Part shown: positions 8,428 to 16,067 of the stretch, piece by piece
Layout: every line of letters begins with the position of its first letter
Position numbering within the stretch: the stretch's first letter is position 1
Source: Salipiger sp. CCB-MM3
GTDB taxonomy: Bacteria; Pseudomonadota; Alphaproteobacteria; Rhodobacterales; Rhodobacteraceae
Length of the DNA: 64,000 nt
Direction of reading: 5' to 3'
NCBI RefSeq assembly: GCF_001687105.1
Contig: NZ_CP014595.1
Coordinates: 1,116,001 to 1,180,000, forward strand
The notes under the pieces: model-generated
Seen by the model: only the letters and a program-made list of their open reading frames with translations
Database searches by the model: none
What the model was told of the DNA's origin: nothing
Made by a program: the position numbers and the translations under genes

Positions 8428-8901
8428 TCAGCCACGCTCCTTGAGCAAACGCTGTTTCTGGCGGTTCCAGTCGCGCTTGGCCTCGGTCTCGCGCTTGTCG
8501 TGGTTCTTCTTGCCCTTGGCGATGCCGATCTTCAGCTTCACCACGCCCTTGTGGTTGAAATACATGACCAGCGGCACGATCGTCATGCCCTTGCGCTGGG
8601 TCTCGTTCCACAGCCGGGCCAGCTCTTTCTTTGAGACCAGCAGCTTGCGGCGGCGGCGTTCCTCATGCGGGAACATGGCGCGGGTGTAGGGCGCGATATA
8701 AGAGTTCACCAGCCACAGCTCGCTCTCTTCCACCGCGGCGTAACTCTCGGCGATGTTGGAGCTGTTCTCGCGCAGGCTTTTGACCTCCGAGCCGGTGAGC
8801 ACGATACCGCATTCGATGTCGTCCTCGATCGCGTAATCGAAGCGCGCGCGCCGGTTCTCGGCGATGATCTTGTAGTTCGGGTCGGACTTCTGCTTGGCCA
8901 T
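8428..8901 (-). CDS. smpB: SsrA (tmRNA)-binding protein SmpB
   Basis: A 157-aa RNA-binding protein that delivers tmRNA to stalled ribosomes for trans-translation. It shows the family pattern: [30 protein letters not shown], then [27 protein letters not shown] and a basic, flexible C-terminal tail ([20 protein letters not shown]) that enters the decoding channel. The start is ATG 8901. The open frame runs on to 9108, but that part overlaps an intergenic palindrome and looks non-coding. No tmRNA gene was seen in the window. Confidence 0.97.
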   Translation of the reverse strand: MAKQKSDPNYKIIAENRRARFDYAIEDDIECGIVLTGSEVKSLRENSSNIAESYAAVEESELWLVNSYIAPYTRAMFPHEERRRRKLLVSKKELARLWNETQRKGMTIVPLVMYFNHKGVVKLKIGIAKGKKNHDKRETEAKRDWNRQKQRLLKERG

Positions 8902-9032
8902 GATGGGTGCACATAGGGTCTGAGGGGCGCTCTGTCCATATGGTGCCGCGCTAAAGGGCCTCTGGCAGGACAGTCTCGAAGTGCGGAAAAGAGGGGGGGC
9001 GCTGCGCCCGAGCCGCTGCGCGCCTCTCCCCC

Positions 9033-9099
9033 GGGATATTTTCGCCAAGAGGAAGACCGCGCCGCTTCCTCTTGGCAAAAATATCCCCGCCGGAGGCTC
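9033..9099. repeat. Intergenic palindrome (copy B)
   Basis: Arm GGGATATTTTCGCCAAG... (9033-9055) pairs with 9065-9087 with a single mismatch over 23 bp and a 9-nt loop. The right arm continues into the reverse complement of GCCTCCGGCGGG, the core shared with the copy at 63410-63501. It lies between the divergent genes smpB and puuE-uraD. Confidence 0.8.
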
Positions 9100-9262
9100 T
9101 GGCGGCACCGCAGGCGCGGGGTCGGGCGATGGCGCCGCGGAGGCCGCAAGAACTTGCTCCTTTTTTCAGCGGTGCTAACAGAAGAGGCAAGACGCGCGCG
9201 AAGAGCGGCCGCTTTGCGGTTCCGCCCCGCCCGGCGCGCCAGTATCGACAGGAGAAAGACCC

Positions 9263-10693
9263 ATGCCAGAGGACCGGCAGATGCAGCGCTATCCCCGCAA
9301 TATGATTGGCCACGGCCCCGACCGCCCCGACGCGAAATGGCCCGGCGGCGCGAAGATCGCAGTGCAATTCGTGCTCAACTACGAAGAGGGTGGCGAGAAC
9401 AACATCCTGCATGGCGATGCCGCCTCGGAGGCCTTCCTGTCGGACATCGCCGGCGCGGCGCAATGGCAGGGCCAGCGGCACTGGAACATGGAGTCGATCT
9501 ATGAGTACGGCGCCCGCGCCGGGTTCTGGCGGCTGCATCGCCTCTTCACCGGCTATGATATCCCGCTGACCATCTATGGTGTCGCCACGGCCCTCGCCCG
9601 CTCGCCCGAGCAGGTCGAGGCGATGAAGGACGCGGGCTGGGAGATTGCCTCGCATGGGCTGAAGTGGGTCGAGCACAAGGACATGCCCGAGGAGGAGGAA
9701 CGCGCCGCCATCGCCGAGGCGATCCGCCTGCACAGCGAGGTCGTCGGCGAGGCGCCGCGCGGCTGGTACACCGGGCGCTGCAGCGCCAATACCGTGCGTC
9801 TGGTCGCCGAAACCGGCCAGTTCGACTATGTCTCCGACACCTATGACGACGACCTGCCCTACTGGCTCGAGGGGGACGGTCGCGACCAGCTGATCATCCC
9901 CTACACGCTCGAGGCCAACGACATGCGCTTCGCCACCTCGCCCGGCTGGATCGAGGGCGAGATGTTCTACACCTACCTCAAGGACGCGTTCGACACGCTG
10001 ATCGTCGAGGGCGAAGCGGGCAAGCCTGCGATGATGTCGGTGGGGCTGCACTGCCGGCTCATTGGCCGCCCGGGCAAAATGGCCGGGCTCAAGCGGTTCC
10101 TCGACTACATTGGCGGTTTCGAAGGGGTCTGGACCCCGACCCGGCTGGAGATCGCCGAGCATTGGGCCAAGACCCACCCGCCGAAGAAGGGCCCGCGCCC
10201 GTCGACCATGGACCGCGAGACTTTTGTCGGCACCTTCGGCGGCATCGTCGAGCATTCGCCTTGGGTCGCCGAGCGCGCCTTTGATCTCGAGCTTGGCGCC
10301 GCACATGACCGTCCGGCGGGGCTGGCCAACGCCCTCGCCCGCGTGCTGCGCACCGCCAGCCACGAAGAACGGCTGGGCGTGCTGCAGGCCCACCCCGACC
10401 TCGCAGGCAAGCTCGCCGGGGCCAAGCGCCTGACCGAGGACAGCACCGCCGAACAGGCCAGCGCCGGGCTCGACGCGCTGACCGACGCCGAGCGGGCGCG
10501 GTTCACCGAGTTGAACACCGCCTATGTGGACAAGCACGGGTTTCCGTTCATCATCGCGGTGCGCGACCATGACAAGGCGGGCATCCTCGCCGCCTTCGAG
10601 CGGCGCATCGCCAATGACACCGAGACCGAGTTCGCCGAGGCCTGCCGGCAGGTCGAGCGCATTGCGCGCCTGCGGCTGGAGGCGGTGCTGTGA
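9263..10693 (+). CDS. Bifunctional PuuE-type allantoinase / OHCU decarboxylase
   Basis: A 476-aa fusion of two urate-pathway enzymes. Residues about 1-315 are a polysaccharide-deacetylase-fold PuuE, which hydrolyses allantoin to allantoate without the usual dihydroorotase-type metal centre. Residues about 325-476 are UraD, which decarboxylates 2-oxo-4-hydroxy-4-carboxy-5-ureidoimidazoline to S-allantoin; the catalytic His lies in QAHPDLAGK and the Glu-Gln pair in STAEQASAGLD. The fusion places two consecutive steps in one chain. An AGGAG site precedes ATG 9263. The stop overlaps the GTG start of the next gene (GTGA), and three coupled genes plus an NCS2 permease follow. Confidence 0.92.
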   Translation: MPEDRQMQRYPRNMIGHGPDRPDAKWPGGAKIAVQFVLNYEEGGENNILHGDAASEAFLSDIAGAAQWQGQRHWNMESIYEYGARAGFWRLHRLFTGYDIPLTIYGVATALARSPEQVEAMKDAGWEIASHGLKWVEHKDMPEEEERAAIAEAIRLHSEVVGEAPRGWYTGRCSANTVRLVAETGQFDYVSDTYDDDLPYWLEGDGRDQLIIPYTLEANDMRFATSPGWIEGEMFYTYLKDAFDTLIVEGEAGKPAMMSVGLHCRLIGRPGKMAGLKRFLDYIGGFEGVWTPTRLEIAEHWAKTHPPKKGPRPSTMDRETFVGTFGGIVEHSPWVAERAFDLELGAAHDRPAGLANALARVLRTASHEERLGVLQAHPDLAGKLAGAKRLTEDSTAEQASAGLDALTDAERARFTELNTAYVDKHGFPFIIAVRDHDKAGILAAFERRIANDTETEFAEACRQVERIARLRLEAVL

Positions 10694-11541
10694 GCGTGAT
10701 GTCCCCGTCCCGCACCTACGCCTTTCCGCCCGCCGGAATGCCCCCGCGCGAGGATGACCCGCATGGCGCGGCGGTCTTCACCACCGCCTATGCCTTCATC
10801 CCGGCGGGCACCATGCGCGACATCGTCACCTCGCTGCTGCCGGGCTGGCAGCAGGCCCGCGCGTGGATCATCGCAAAGCCGCTCTCGGGCTTTGCCGAGA
10901 GCTTTGCGCAATATGCGGTCGAACTGGCCCCGGGCGGCGGCAGCGACGCCCCCGAGCCCGACCCGCAGGCGCAAGCGGCGCTGCTGATCACCGAAGGCAC
11001 GGCGCGGCTGACTGTTGCCGGAGAGACCTTTGATCTGCGCGCGGGCCATGTGGTCTACCTGCCGCCGAGCTCGGGCTGGACGCTGTGGAACGCTGGCGAG
11101 ACGCCCTGCAAATTTCACTGGATCCGCAAGCGCTGGGAAGCGGCGCCCGGTGTGTCGGTGCCGCCGGTGATCGTCACCCATGACGACGAGGTGCCGGTCA
11201 ACTGGATGAAGGGTTGCGAAGAGCTTTGGGGCACGCAGCGCTTTTTCGACCCCGAGGACATCCGCCACGACTTTCACGCCAATATCGTCACCTTCGGCAA
11301 GGGCGGGCGCATCCCCTTTGCCGAGACCCATGTGATGGAGCACGGGCTTTACGTGTTGGAGGGCCGCGCGCGTTACCTGCTCAATCAGGACTGGGTCGAT
11401 GTCGGCCCGGGCGATTTCATGTGGCTGCGCGCCTTCTGCCCGCAGGCCTGCATCGTCGATGACAGCGCGCGCTTTCGCTACCTGCTCTACAAGGACGTCA
11501 ACCGCCACGTCTCGCTGGCCCCGGTAGGAGCGGCACGATGA
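10690..11541 (+). CDS. allE: (S)-ureidoglycine aminohydrolase (bicupin)
   Basis: A 283-aa protein with two cupin domains that removes ammonia from (S)-ureidoglycine to give (S)-ureidoglycolate; E. coli YlbA/AllE is the reference. The N-terminal cupin carries the less conserved half (LLITEGTARLTVAGETFDLRAGHVVYLPP). The C-terminal cupin has the metal-ligand pattern ETHVMEHGLYVLEGRARY followed by PGDFMWLRAFCPQ. GTG 10690 overlaps the stop of puuE-uraD by 4 nt, and its own stop overlaps allA by 4 nt (ATGA). It was probably once annotated as a general cupin, but the context makes the specific call good. Confidence 0.88.
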   Translation: MSVMSPSRTYAFPPAGMPPREDDPHGAAVFTTAYAFIPAGTMRDIVTSLLPGWQQARAWIIAKPLSGFAESFAQYAVELAPGGGSDAPEPDPQAQAALLITEGTARLTVAGETFDLRAGHVVYLPPSSGWTLWNAGETPCKFHWIRKRWEAAPGVSVPPVIVTHDDEVPVNWMKGCEELWGTQRFFDPEDIRHDFHANIVTFGKGGRIPFAETHVMEHGLYVLEGRARYLLNQDWVDVGPGDFMWLRAFCPQACIVDDSARFRYLLYKDVNRHVSLAPVGAAR

Positions 11542-12035
11542 AAGGGATCGCCATCAAGCCGCTGACCGCCGAAGCCTTTGCTCCGTTTGGCGAAGTGCTG
11601 GAGATTAAGGGCGCGCCCGACAAGATCATCAATCAGGGTCTATGCGGGCGGCATCACGACCGCGCCGAGATGGACTTCGGTCCCGGCGGACGTGCGGGCA
11701 TCAGCCTTTTCGACGCCGAGCCGCGCGCCCTTCCCTACACGCTGGCCCTGGTCGAGCGGCACCCCGAGGGCAGTCAGGCCTTCCTGCCCATGCATCAGAA
11801 CGAATGGCTGGTGATCGTGGCCGAGCCCGGCGCGGACGGCAACGCGGCACCGGGGGCGATCCACGCCTTCCTCGCGGCGCCCGGACAGGGGATCAACTTC
11901 CACCGCGGCACATGGCACGGGGTGCTGACGCCGCTGCATGCGCCCGGGCTTTTCGCCGTGGTCGACCGGATCGGCGAGACGCCCAACCTTGAAGAACACT
12001 GGCTGGAGGAGCCGCTGCTTATCACCCGGGGCTGA
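11538..12035 (+). CDS. allA: Ureidoglycolate lyase
   Basis: A 165-aa AllA-family protein that splits (S)-ureidoglycolate into glyoxylate and urea, the last step of allantoin breakdown. Conserved elements are the N-terminal IKPLTAEAFAPFGEVLE, the cupin-like LVERHPEGSQAFLPM with conserved His/Glu/Gln, and the C-terminal GINFHRGTWHGVLTPL. It overlaps the preceding gene by ATGA, so it is translationally coupled. Allantoate amidohydrolase (allC), needed between PuuE and AllE, is not in this window. Confidence 0.95.
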   Translation: MKGIAIKPLTAEAFAPFGEVLEIKGAPDKIINQGLCGRHHDRAEMDFGPGGRAGISLFDAEPRALPYTLALVERHPEGSQAFLPMHQNEWLVIVAEPGADGNAAPGAIHAFLAAPGQGINFHRGTWHGVLTPLHAPGLFAVVDRIGETPNLEEHWLEEPLLITRG

Positions 12036-12113
12036 CGCGCCCCAACGCCCCGCGCAAACGCCCGGTAGAGGCGGCGGGTCATCTCATGACCTTGGAAAGA
12101 GGGAGACTATGGA

Positions 12114-13481
12114 ATGACTGACGCAACCGCCGCCAAGGGCCACCCGATCGGCACGCCCGAACAGCTGAGCGACCCCAATTACATGCCGCCGCTCGGCAAG
12201 GCCGTGCCGCTGGGGCTGCAGCACGTGCTGGCGATGTTCGCCTCGAACGTCACCCCGGCGATCATCATCGCCGGGGCTGCGGGCTTCGGCTACGGCTCGA
12301 ACAGCCCCGATTTTCCCAATATGATTTACATGATCCAGATGGTGATGCTGTTTGCCGGGATCGCCACGCTGTTCCAGTCCATCGGCTTCGGCCCGGTGGG
12401 CGCGCGGCTGCCGATCGTGCAGGGCACCTCTTTCGCCTTCCTGCCGGTGATGATCCCGGCGGTGGCCGGACAGGGCGTTGCGGGCATGGCCGGGCTGATG
12501 ACCGGCATCGTGATCGGCGGGCTGTTCCACTTCTCGCTCGGCTTCATCGTCACCAAGATCCGCCACGCGCTGCCGCCGCTGGTCACCGGGCTTATCGTGC
12601 TGATGATCGGCCTCGCGCTGCTGAAGGTCGGCATCCAATATGCGGCGGGCGGTGTGCCGAAGCTGGGCACGCCGGAGTTCGGCAGCCTCGCCATGTGGCT
12701 CCCGGCGCTGGTGGTGATCATCGTGACGCTCTGCGTGAAGTTCTTCACCCAAGGGCTGCTGTCGCTCTCGGCGGTGCTTGTGGGGCTGGTCGCGGGCTAT
12801 CTCGTCGCCTTCTTCATGGGGCAGGTCAGTTTTGCCAGCGTCGGCAATGCGCCGGTCTTCGAGCTGCCCATGCCGTTCCGCTGGGGCATCGAGTTCAATG
12901 CCGCGATCATCATCGGCATGTGCTTCATGGCGATCATCTCGGCGATTGAGACCGTGGGCGACGTCTCGGGCATCACCAAGGGCGGCGCCGGGCGCGAAGC
13001 GACCGACCGCGAGGTTGGCGGCGCGACCTTCGCCGACGGGCTGGGCTCGGCGGTGGCGGGTGTTTTCGGTGGGCTGCCCAACACGTCCTTCAGCCAGAAC
13101 GTCGGGCTCATTTCGATGACCGGGGTGATGAGCCGCCATGTGGTGACCATCGGCGCGCTCTTCCTGATCGTCTGCGGGCTGGTGCCCAAGGTCGGCGCCG
13201 CGGTCTCGACCGTGCCGATCAACGTGCTGGGCGGAGCGGTGATCGTGATGTTCGGCATGGTCTGCGCGGCGGGGGTCAATATGCTGTCGGAGGTGGTCTG
13301 GAACCGCCGCAACATGGTGATCTTTGCGATCTCGCTGTCGGTCGGCTTTGGGCTGCAGCTCGAGCCTTCGGCGCTGCAGCACCTGCCCCAGACGGCGCAG
13401 GTGCTGCTGACATCCGGCCTTCTGCCGGCGGCGGGCCTGTCGATCGCGCTGAACCTGCTGCTGCCGCAGGACATGCACTAG
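12114..13481 (+). CDS. NCS2 family xanthine/urate permease
   Basis: A 455-aa membrane protein with about 12-14 hydrophobic helices, of the nucleobase-cation symporter 2 (NAT) family that imports xanthine or urate with protons. The family motifs are QHVLAMFASNVTPAIII near the N-terminus and the signature GVFGGLPNTSFSQNVGLI (about 317-334), which forms part of the substrate site. The protein follows allA by 78 nt on the same strand, so it probably supplies urate or xanthine to this pathway. Substrate choice between xanthine, urate and uracil is inferred from the neighbours. Confidence 0.9.
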   Translation: MTDATAAKGHPIGTPEQLSDPNYMPPLGKAVPLGLQHVLAMFASNVTPAIIIAGAAGFGYGSNSPDFPNMIYMIQMVMLFAGIATLFQSIGFGPVGARLPIVQGTSFAFLPVMIPAVAGQGVAGMAGLMTGIVIGGLFHFSLGFIVTKIRHALPPLVTGLIVLMIGLALLKVGIQYAAGGVPKLGTPEFGSLAMWLPALVVIIVTLCVKFFTQGLLSLSAVLVGLVAGYLVAFFMGQVSFASVGNAPVFELPMPFRWGIEFNAAIIIGMCFMAIISAIETVGDVSGITKGGAGREATDREVGGATFADGLGSAVAGVFGGLPNTSFSQNVGLISMTGVMSRHVVTIGALFLIVCGLVPKVGAAVSTVPINVLGGAVIVMFGMVCAAGVNMLSEVVWNRRNMVIFAISLSVGFGLQLEPSALQHLPQTAQVLLTSGLLPAAGLSIALNLLLPQDMH

Positions 13482-13503
13482 GACCTCGGCCCAGGCGGTG
13501 CGC

Positions 13504-14088
13504 TCAGTCGCGCCGCCCCCCGTACTGCCCGTCGTGCCGCCAGTCCCGCTTCCAATCGCGGTTCCAATCGCGGTTGCGATCATGGTCGCGCACGGACCGA
13601 GCGCCAGCCACACGCCAGCCCGATGTCTCGAGGCATTGCACCGAGAAGGCGCGCTCGCGGTCATTGCCGACGCGCACATCGCTTTTGCAGCGATCCGGCA
13701 GCGCTTCGGTGCGCACCGCCGCGCTGCGCAGGCAAGAGCGCAGCATCACCTCGCCGCGCGCGCCACGAACCTCCCGCGCGCAGGTCCCGGGCAGCACGCC
13801 CCGAACCTGCGGCCCCGGCTGCTCGAACTGATAAGGGCGCGGCAGATAGGGGGTGGGATCCGCGGCGTGGATCTGGGCCCGCTCTTTGTCGCGCTTCTTG
13901 CGGTCTTTCTCTTTCTCGCGCGCGTCGGCCCGCGCCTCACTGACCGCCTTGCCGATCATGTAGACGACAGCGGCGGTGCCCAGCACTTTGGCCACGTCCT
14001 TTGCATCGGCGGCCCGGGCGGAGGCTGCGGAAAATCCGGTGACGACAAGCGAGCCGGCAAGAATGGCGGCGATGAACTTCCTGGACAT
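13504..14088 (-). CDS. Secreted protein with charged Arg/Asp/Trp-rich tail
   Basis: A 194-aa hypothetical protein. The first 26 residues (MSRKFIAAILAGSLVVTGFS, then AASARA) form a Sec signal peptide. A Lys/Arg/Asp/Glu-rich stretch (RADAREKEKDRKKRDKERAQ) precedes a Cys-containing domain (GTCAREVRGARGEVMLRSCLRS). The C-terminus is low-complexity with repeated R-D-W/N-R-D units, coded by tandem 12-bp repeats. Start ATG 14088 follows AAGGAG. No function can be assigned; four cysteines in the secreted part suggest disulfides. It is convergent with the permease gene and divergent from the next small secreted protein. Confidence 0.7.
   Translation of the reverse strand: MSRKFIAAILAGSLVVTGFSAASARAADAKDVAKVLGTAAVVYMIGKAVSEARADAREKEKDRKKRDKERAQIHAADPTPYLPRPYQFEQPGPQVRGVLPGTCAREVRGARGEVMLRSCLRSAAVRTEALPDRCKSDVRVGNDRERAFSVQCLETSGWRVAGARSVRDHDRNRDWNRDWKRDWRHDGQYGGRRD
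13550..13573. repeat. Tandem 12-bp repeat inside a coding tail
   Basis: Two exact adjacent copies of TTCCAATCGCGG (13550-13561 and 13562-13573), flanked by degenerate copies. They encode the repeating Asn/Trp-Arg-Asp units of the tail of the 13504-14088 protein. Confidence 0.75.
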
Positions 14089-14261
14089 GGGCTGTCTCCT
14101 TCGGGGATGAACCTGGGGGCTAGCACGGCAGGTGCCGCGATCGAGCCAACCCTCGGCCTCACCCGGCAAAACAGGCAATATCCCTCCGATGATATCGGAT
14201 ATCCGCCGCCTATCCGTCTGGGGCTATTGAATTGCCGCCGCGGCGCGCTCAGTCTTTGGGT

Positions 14262-14552
14262 ATGAAAACGCCGCTCCTTGCCCTTGCTCTTCTCGCCTCG
14301 TTCGCCGCCTCGGCGGCGCAGGCCGACTGCTATGCCGAGTACAAGGCAAAACAGGACGACCCGCTGCGTCTGCAGTATGGGATCGCACTGCTCCCCACCC
14401 CCGAATGCCCGACGAAGAACACCGCCGCCGCGCAGCTTGAAATCCGGCTCGACCGGAACGGCTGGACGCTGCTGAGCATCGTCGGCCTGTCGGAACAGGA
14501 GCCCTCGGACAAGAAGAAGAAAAATGCCGGTGACTTCTACCTCCGCTACTGA
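14262..14552 (+). CDS. Small secreted protein, function unknown
   Basis: A 96-aa protein that starts MKTPLLALALLASFAASAAQA, a clear Sec signal peptide with an A-x-A cleavage site, giving a mature protein of about 75 residues. The mature part has two cysteines (ADCYAEYKAKQ and TPECPTK) that could form one disulfide, and a beta-rich segment (AAAQLEIRLDRNGWTLLSIVGL). I do not recognise a family. The upstream in-frame ATG at 14232 was rejected because signal-peptide logic favours 14262. Its last 29 nt overlap the start of the next gene. Confidence 0.65.
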   Translation: MKTPLLALALLASFAASAAQADCYAEYKAKQDDPLRLQYGIALLPTPECPTKNTAAAQLEIRLDRNGWTLLSIVGLSEQEPSDKKKKNAGDFYLRY

Positions 14553-15225
14553 CGCGCGCCGCACCGGCGGGCGGATCGTCACCTTCGGCATCGTCGCCAT
14601 CGTCGCATTGCTGGCTTTTGCGGGCGGCCTCTTGATGCTCACCCTGCCCGACGGCAACGCCTTCAATGCCCGCGTCGAGCGCATCTTTGTCGAGCAGGAC
14701 CTGACCGCGCAGGCCGAGGTCAAGCTGCTGGAGATCCTTGCCCAGTCGGGGACCGCCTTTGCCGACACGCTGGCGAGCTATCGCATGGTGATCTTCGTGC
14801 TGCTGATTTTCGCCGCGGCGATGCTGGTGGCGGCCTTGGTGTTCCTTGTCATGCTGGCGGGAATGAACCGCCGCATGGCGCAGATCGAGCGCTCGGGCAT
14901 TCAGGTCAGCTCGCTGATCATCAGCCGCGAAGAGAATATGGTCTATCTCAACACCATGGGCTTCAAGTTGACGGCGGCGATGATCGAGACGCTGTCGGTG
15001 CTGGCCGAAGCCCGGATGGACGACGAGATGCTGACCGGCGCGCAGATCGAAGCGGTGATCTCGGGGCGCGATGCGAGCGATTGCGAAGAGGCGGCGGGCG
15101 CCACCCGCATCAAGCGGCTGCGCGACGGGCTCGGCAACCAGATGGTGAGCGAGCTTTTGGTGCGCAACATCGCGCGCAAGGGCTATCATCTGGCCATCGA
15201 CAAGGACGTGATCGAAGTCGTCTAG
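14524..15225 (+). CDS. Two-TM membrane protein with C-terminal winged-helix-like domain
   Basis: A 233-aa protein with two hydrophobic helices, about residues 18-40 and 86-112, separated by a 45-residue loop (NARVERIFVEQDLTAQAEV). The cytoplasmic C-terminal 110 residues resemble an OmpR/PhoB-type winged helix. A helix-rich VLSVLAEARMDDEMLTGAQI precedes ATRIKRLRDGLG and LVRNIARKGYHLAID, which parallels the recognition helix and wing of response regulators (xSRLRxxLG...IRTVRGxGYxL). With both termini in the cytoplasm it could be a membrane-bound DNA-binding regulator, the reverse arrangement of ToxR/CadC. This is inference from pattern, not a recognised family. It overlaps the preceding gene by 29 nt. 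Confidence 0.6.
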   Translation: MPVTSTSATDARRTGGRIVTFGIVAIVALLAFAGGLLMLTLPDGNAFNARVERIFVEQDLTAQAEVKLLEILAQSGTAFADTLASYRMVIFVLLIFAAAMLVAALVFLVMLAGMNRRMAQIERSGIQVSSLIISREENMVYLNTMGFKLTAAMIETLSVLAEARMDDEMLTGAQIEAVISGRDASDCEEAAGATRIKRLRDGLGNQMVSELLVRNIARKGYHLAIDKDVIEVV

Positions 15226-15258
15226 GCCAAGCTTCCTCCACCCATAGTCACCAAGGCA

Positions 15259-15277
15259 GGTCGGCGGAAAACCGACC
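15259..15277 (+). terminator. Weak hairpin after the membrane regulator
   Basis: GGTCGG (15259-15264) and CCGACC (15272-15277) pair around a 7-nt purine loop, 33 nt after the stop at 15225. No U-tract follows. The remaining bases to 15511 also hold a CCACGGT/ACCGTGG hairpin at 15464-15480, just before the next gene, and nothing else that I can name. Confidence 0.35.
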
Positions 15278-15511
15278 ACCGGCAGCCGTTTGACCGGCCA
15301 AAGCGCGGCGCAGCTAGATTGCACGTTTAGGTTGCGATACACTCCGTAGACCATCACCGATGGCTTACCCGCCTGCCCCCCGGACTTCCCGGCAGCGTTT
15401 TTCGGCAGCGCGGATCATTTGAGACCCCTGCGGGCCGGTTTTTGGAGCCCGCGCCACGCCCGACCACGGTCCGACCGTGGCGCACGACTTTGCAACTGAG
15501 CGGAGGCTCTC

Positions 15512-16021
15512 ATGGCACTCAAGGAAAAATTCACCGAAACCGACTGGGCTGCGGTTCTCGAGGCACCGATGCTGGCGGGTCTCGCGATCACCGCCGCCGA
15601 TCCCGGCGGTCTCATCGGCGCGGTACAGGAAAGCGCGGCCATGGCTGGCTCGCTGAAGGATGCCTCGACCGAGGATGGCACCGGCACGCTCGCCGCAGAG
15701 GTGGCCGAGGCTTACAAGACCTCGGAGGGCCGCTCGGCGGCGCTGGACGGGGTCAAGGCGCTGGTGAAGGGCAAGAAGCCGCCCGAGATCACCGATGCTG
15801 CCGTCGCGCGGCTGAGCGAGATCCTCGGGTTGATCAAGACGAGCGCCCCCGAAGAGGCCCCCGCCTTTGCCGAGTTCCTTGTCGAGACCGCCACCCGCAC
15901 CGCCGAAGCGGCGAAGGAAGGCGGCTTTCTCGGCTTCGGCGGCGAGGCGGTGTCGGAGGCCGAGAAGAAGACCTTGGGCGACATCAAAGCCGCGCTTACC
16001 GGCGGCACCGCAACCGTCTGA
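15512..16021 (+). CDS. Conserved hypothetical protein, helix-rich
   Basis: A 169-aa soluble protein without signal peptide or membrane segments, rich in Ala, Glu and Lys and probably all-helical. It begins MALKEKFTETDWAAVLEAPM and ends near GGEAVSEAEKKTLGDIKAAL. A GGAGG site lies 6 nt before ATG 15512. I recall no named domain. It stands alone, convergent with the transglycosylase gene, with a 286-nt leader region upstream that may carry its own promoter. The strong RBS suggests good expression. Confidence 0.65.
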   Translation: MALKEKFTETDWAAVLEAPMLAGLAITAADPGGLIGAVQESAAMAGSLKDASTEDGTGTLAAEVAEAYKTSEGRSAALDGVKALVKGKKPPEITDAAVARLSEILGLIKTSAPEEAPAFAEFLVETATRTAEAAKEGGFLGFGGEAVSEAEKKTLGDIKAALTGGTATV

Positions 16022-16044
16022 CGCCCGGGTCTGAGTTCGCATAG

Positions 16045-16067
16045 GCGGCGCGGATCACCCGCGCCGC
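16045..16067. terminator. Hairpin between convergent genes
   Basis: GCGGCGCGG (16045-16053) pairs with CCGCGCCGC (16059-16067) around a 5-nt loop. It overlaps the last codons of the minus-strand transglycosylase and lies 24 nt past the stop of the plus-strand gene. No U-tract, so moderate confidence. Confidence 0.45.

Noticed and set aside
9571..12082. Several minus-strand frames opposite the allantoin operon
   Set aside because: All lie antisense to four coupled plus-strand genes with clear family motifs and overlapping starts and stops.
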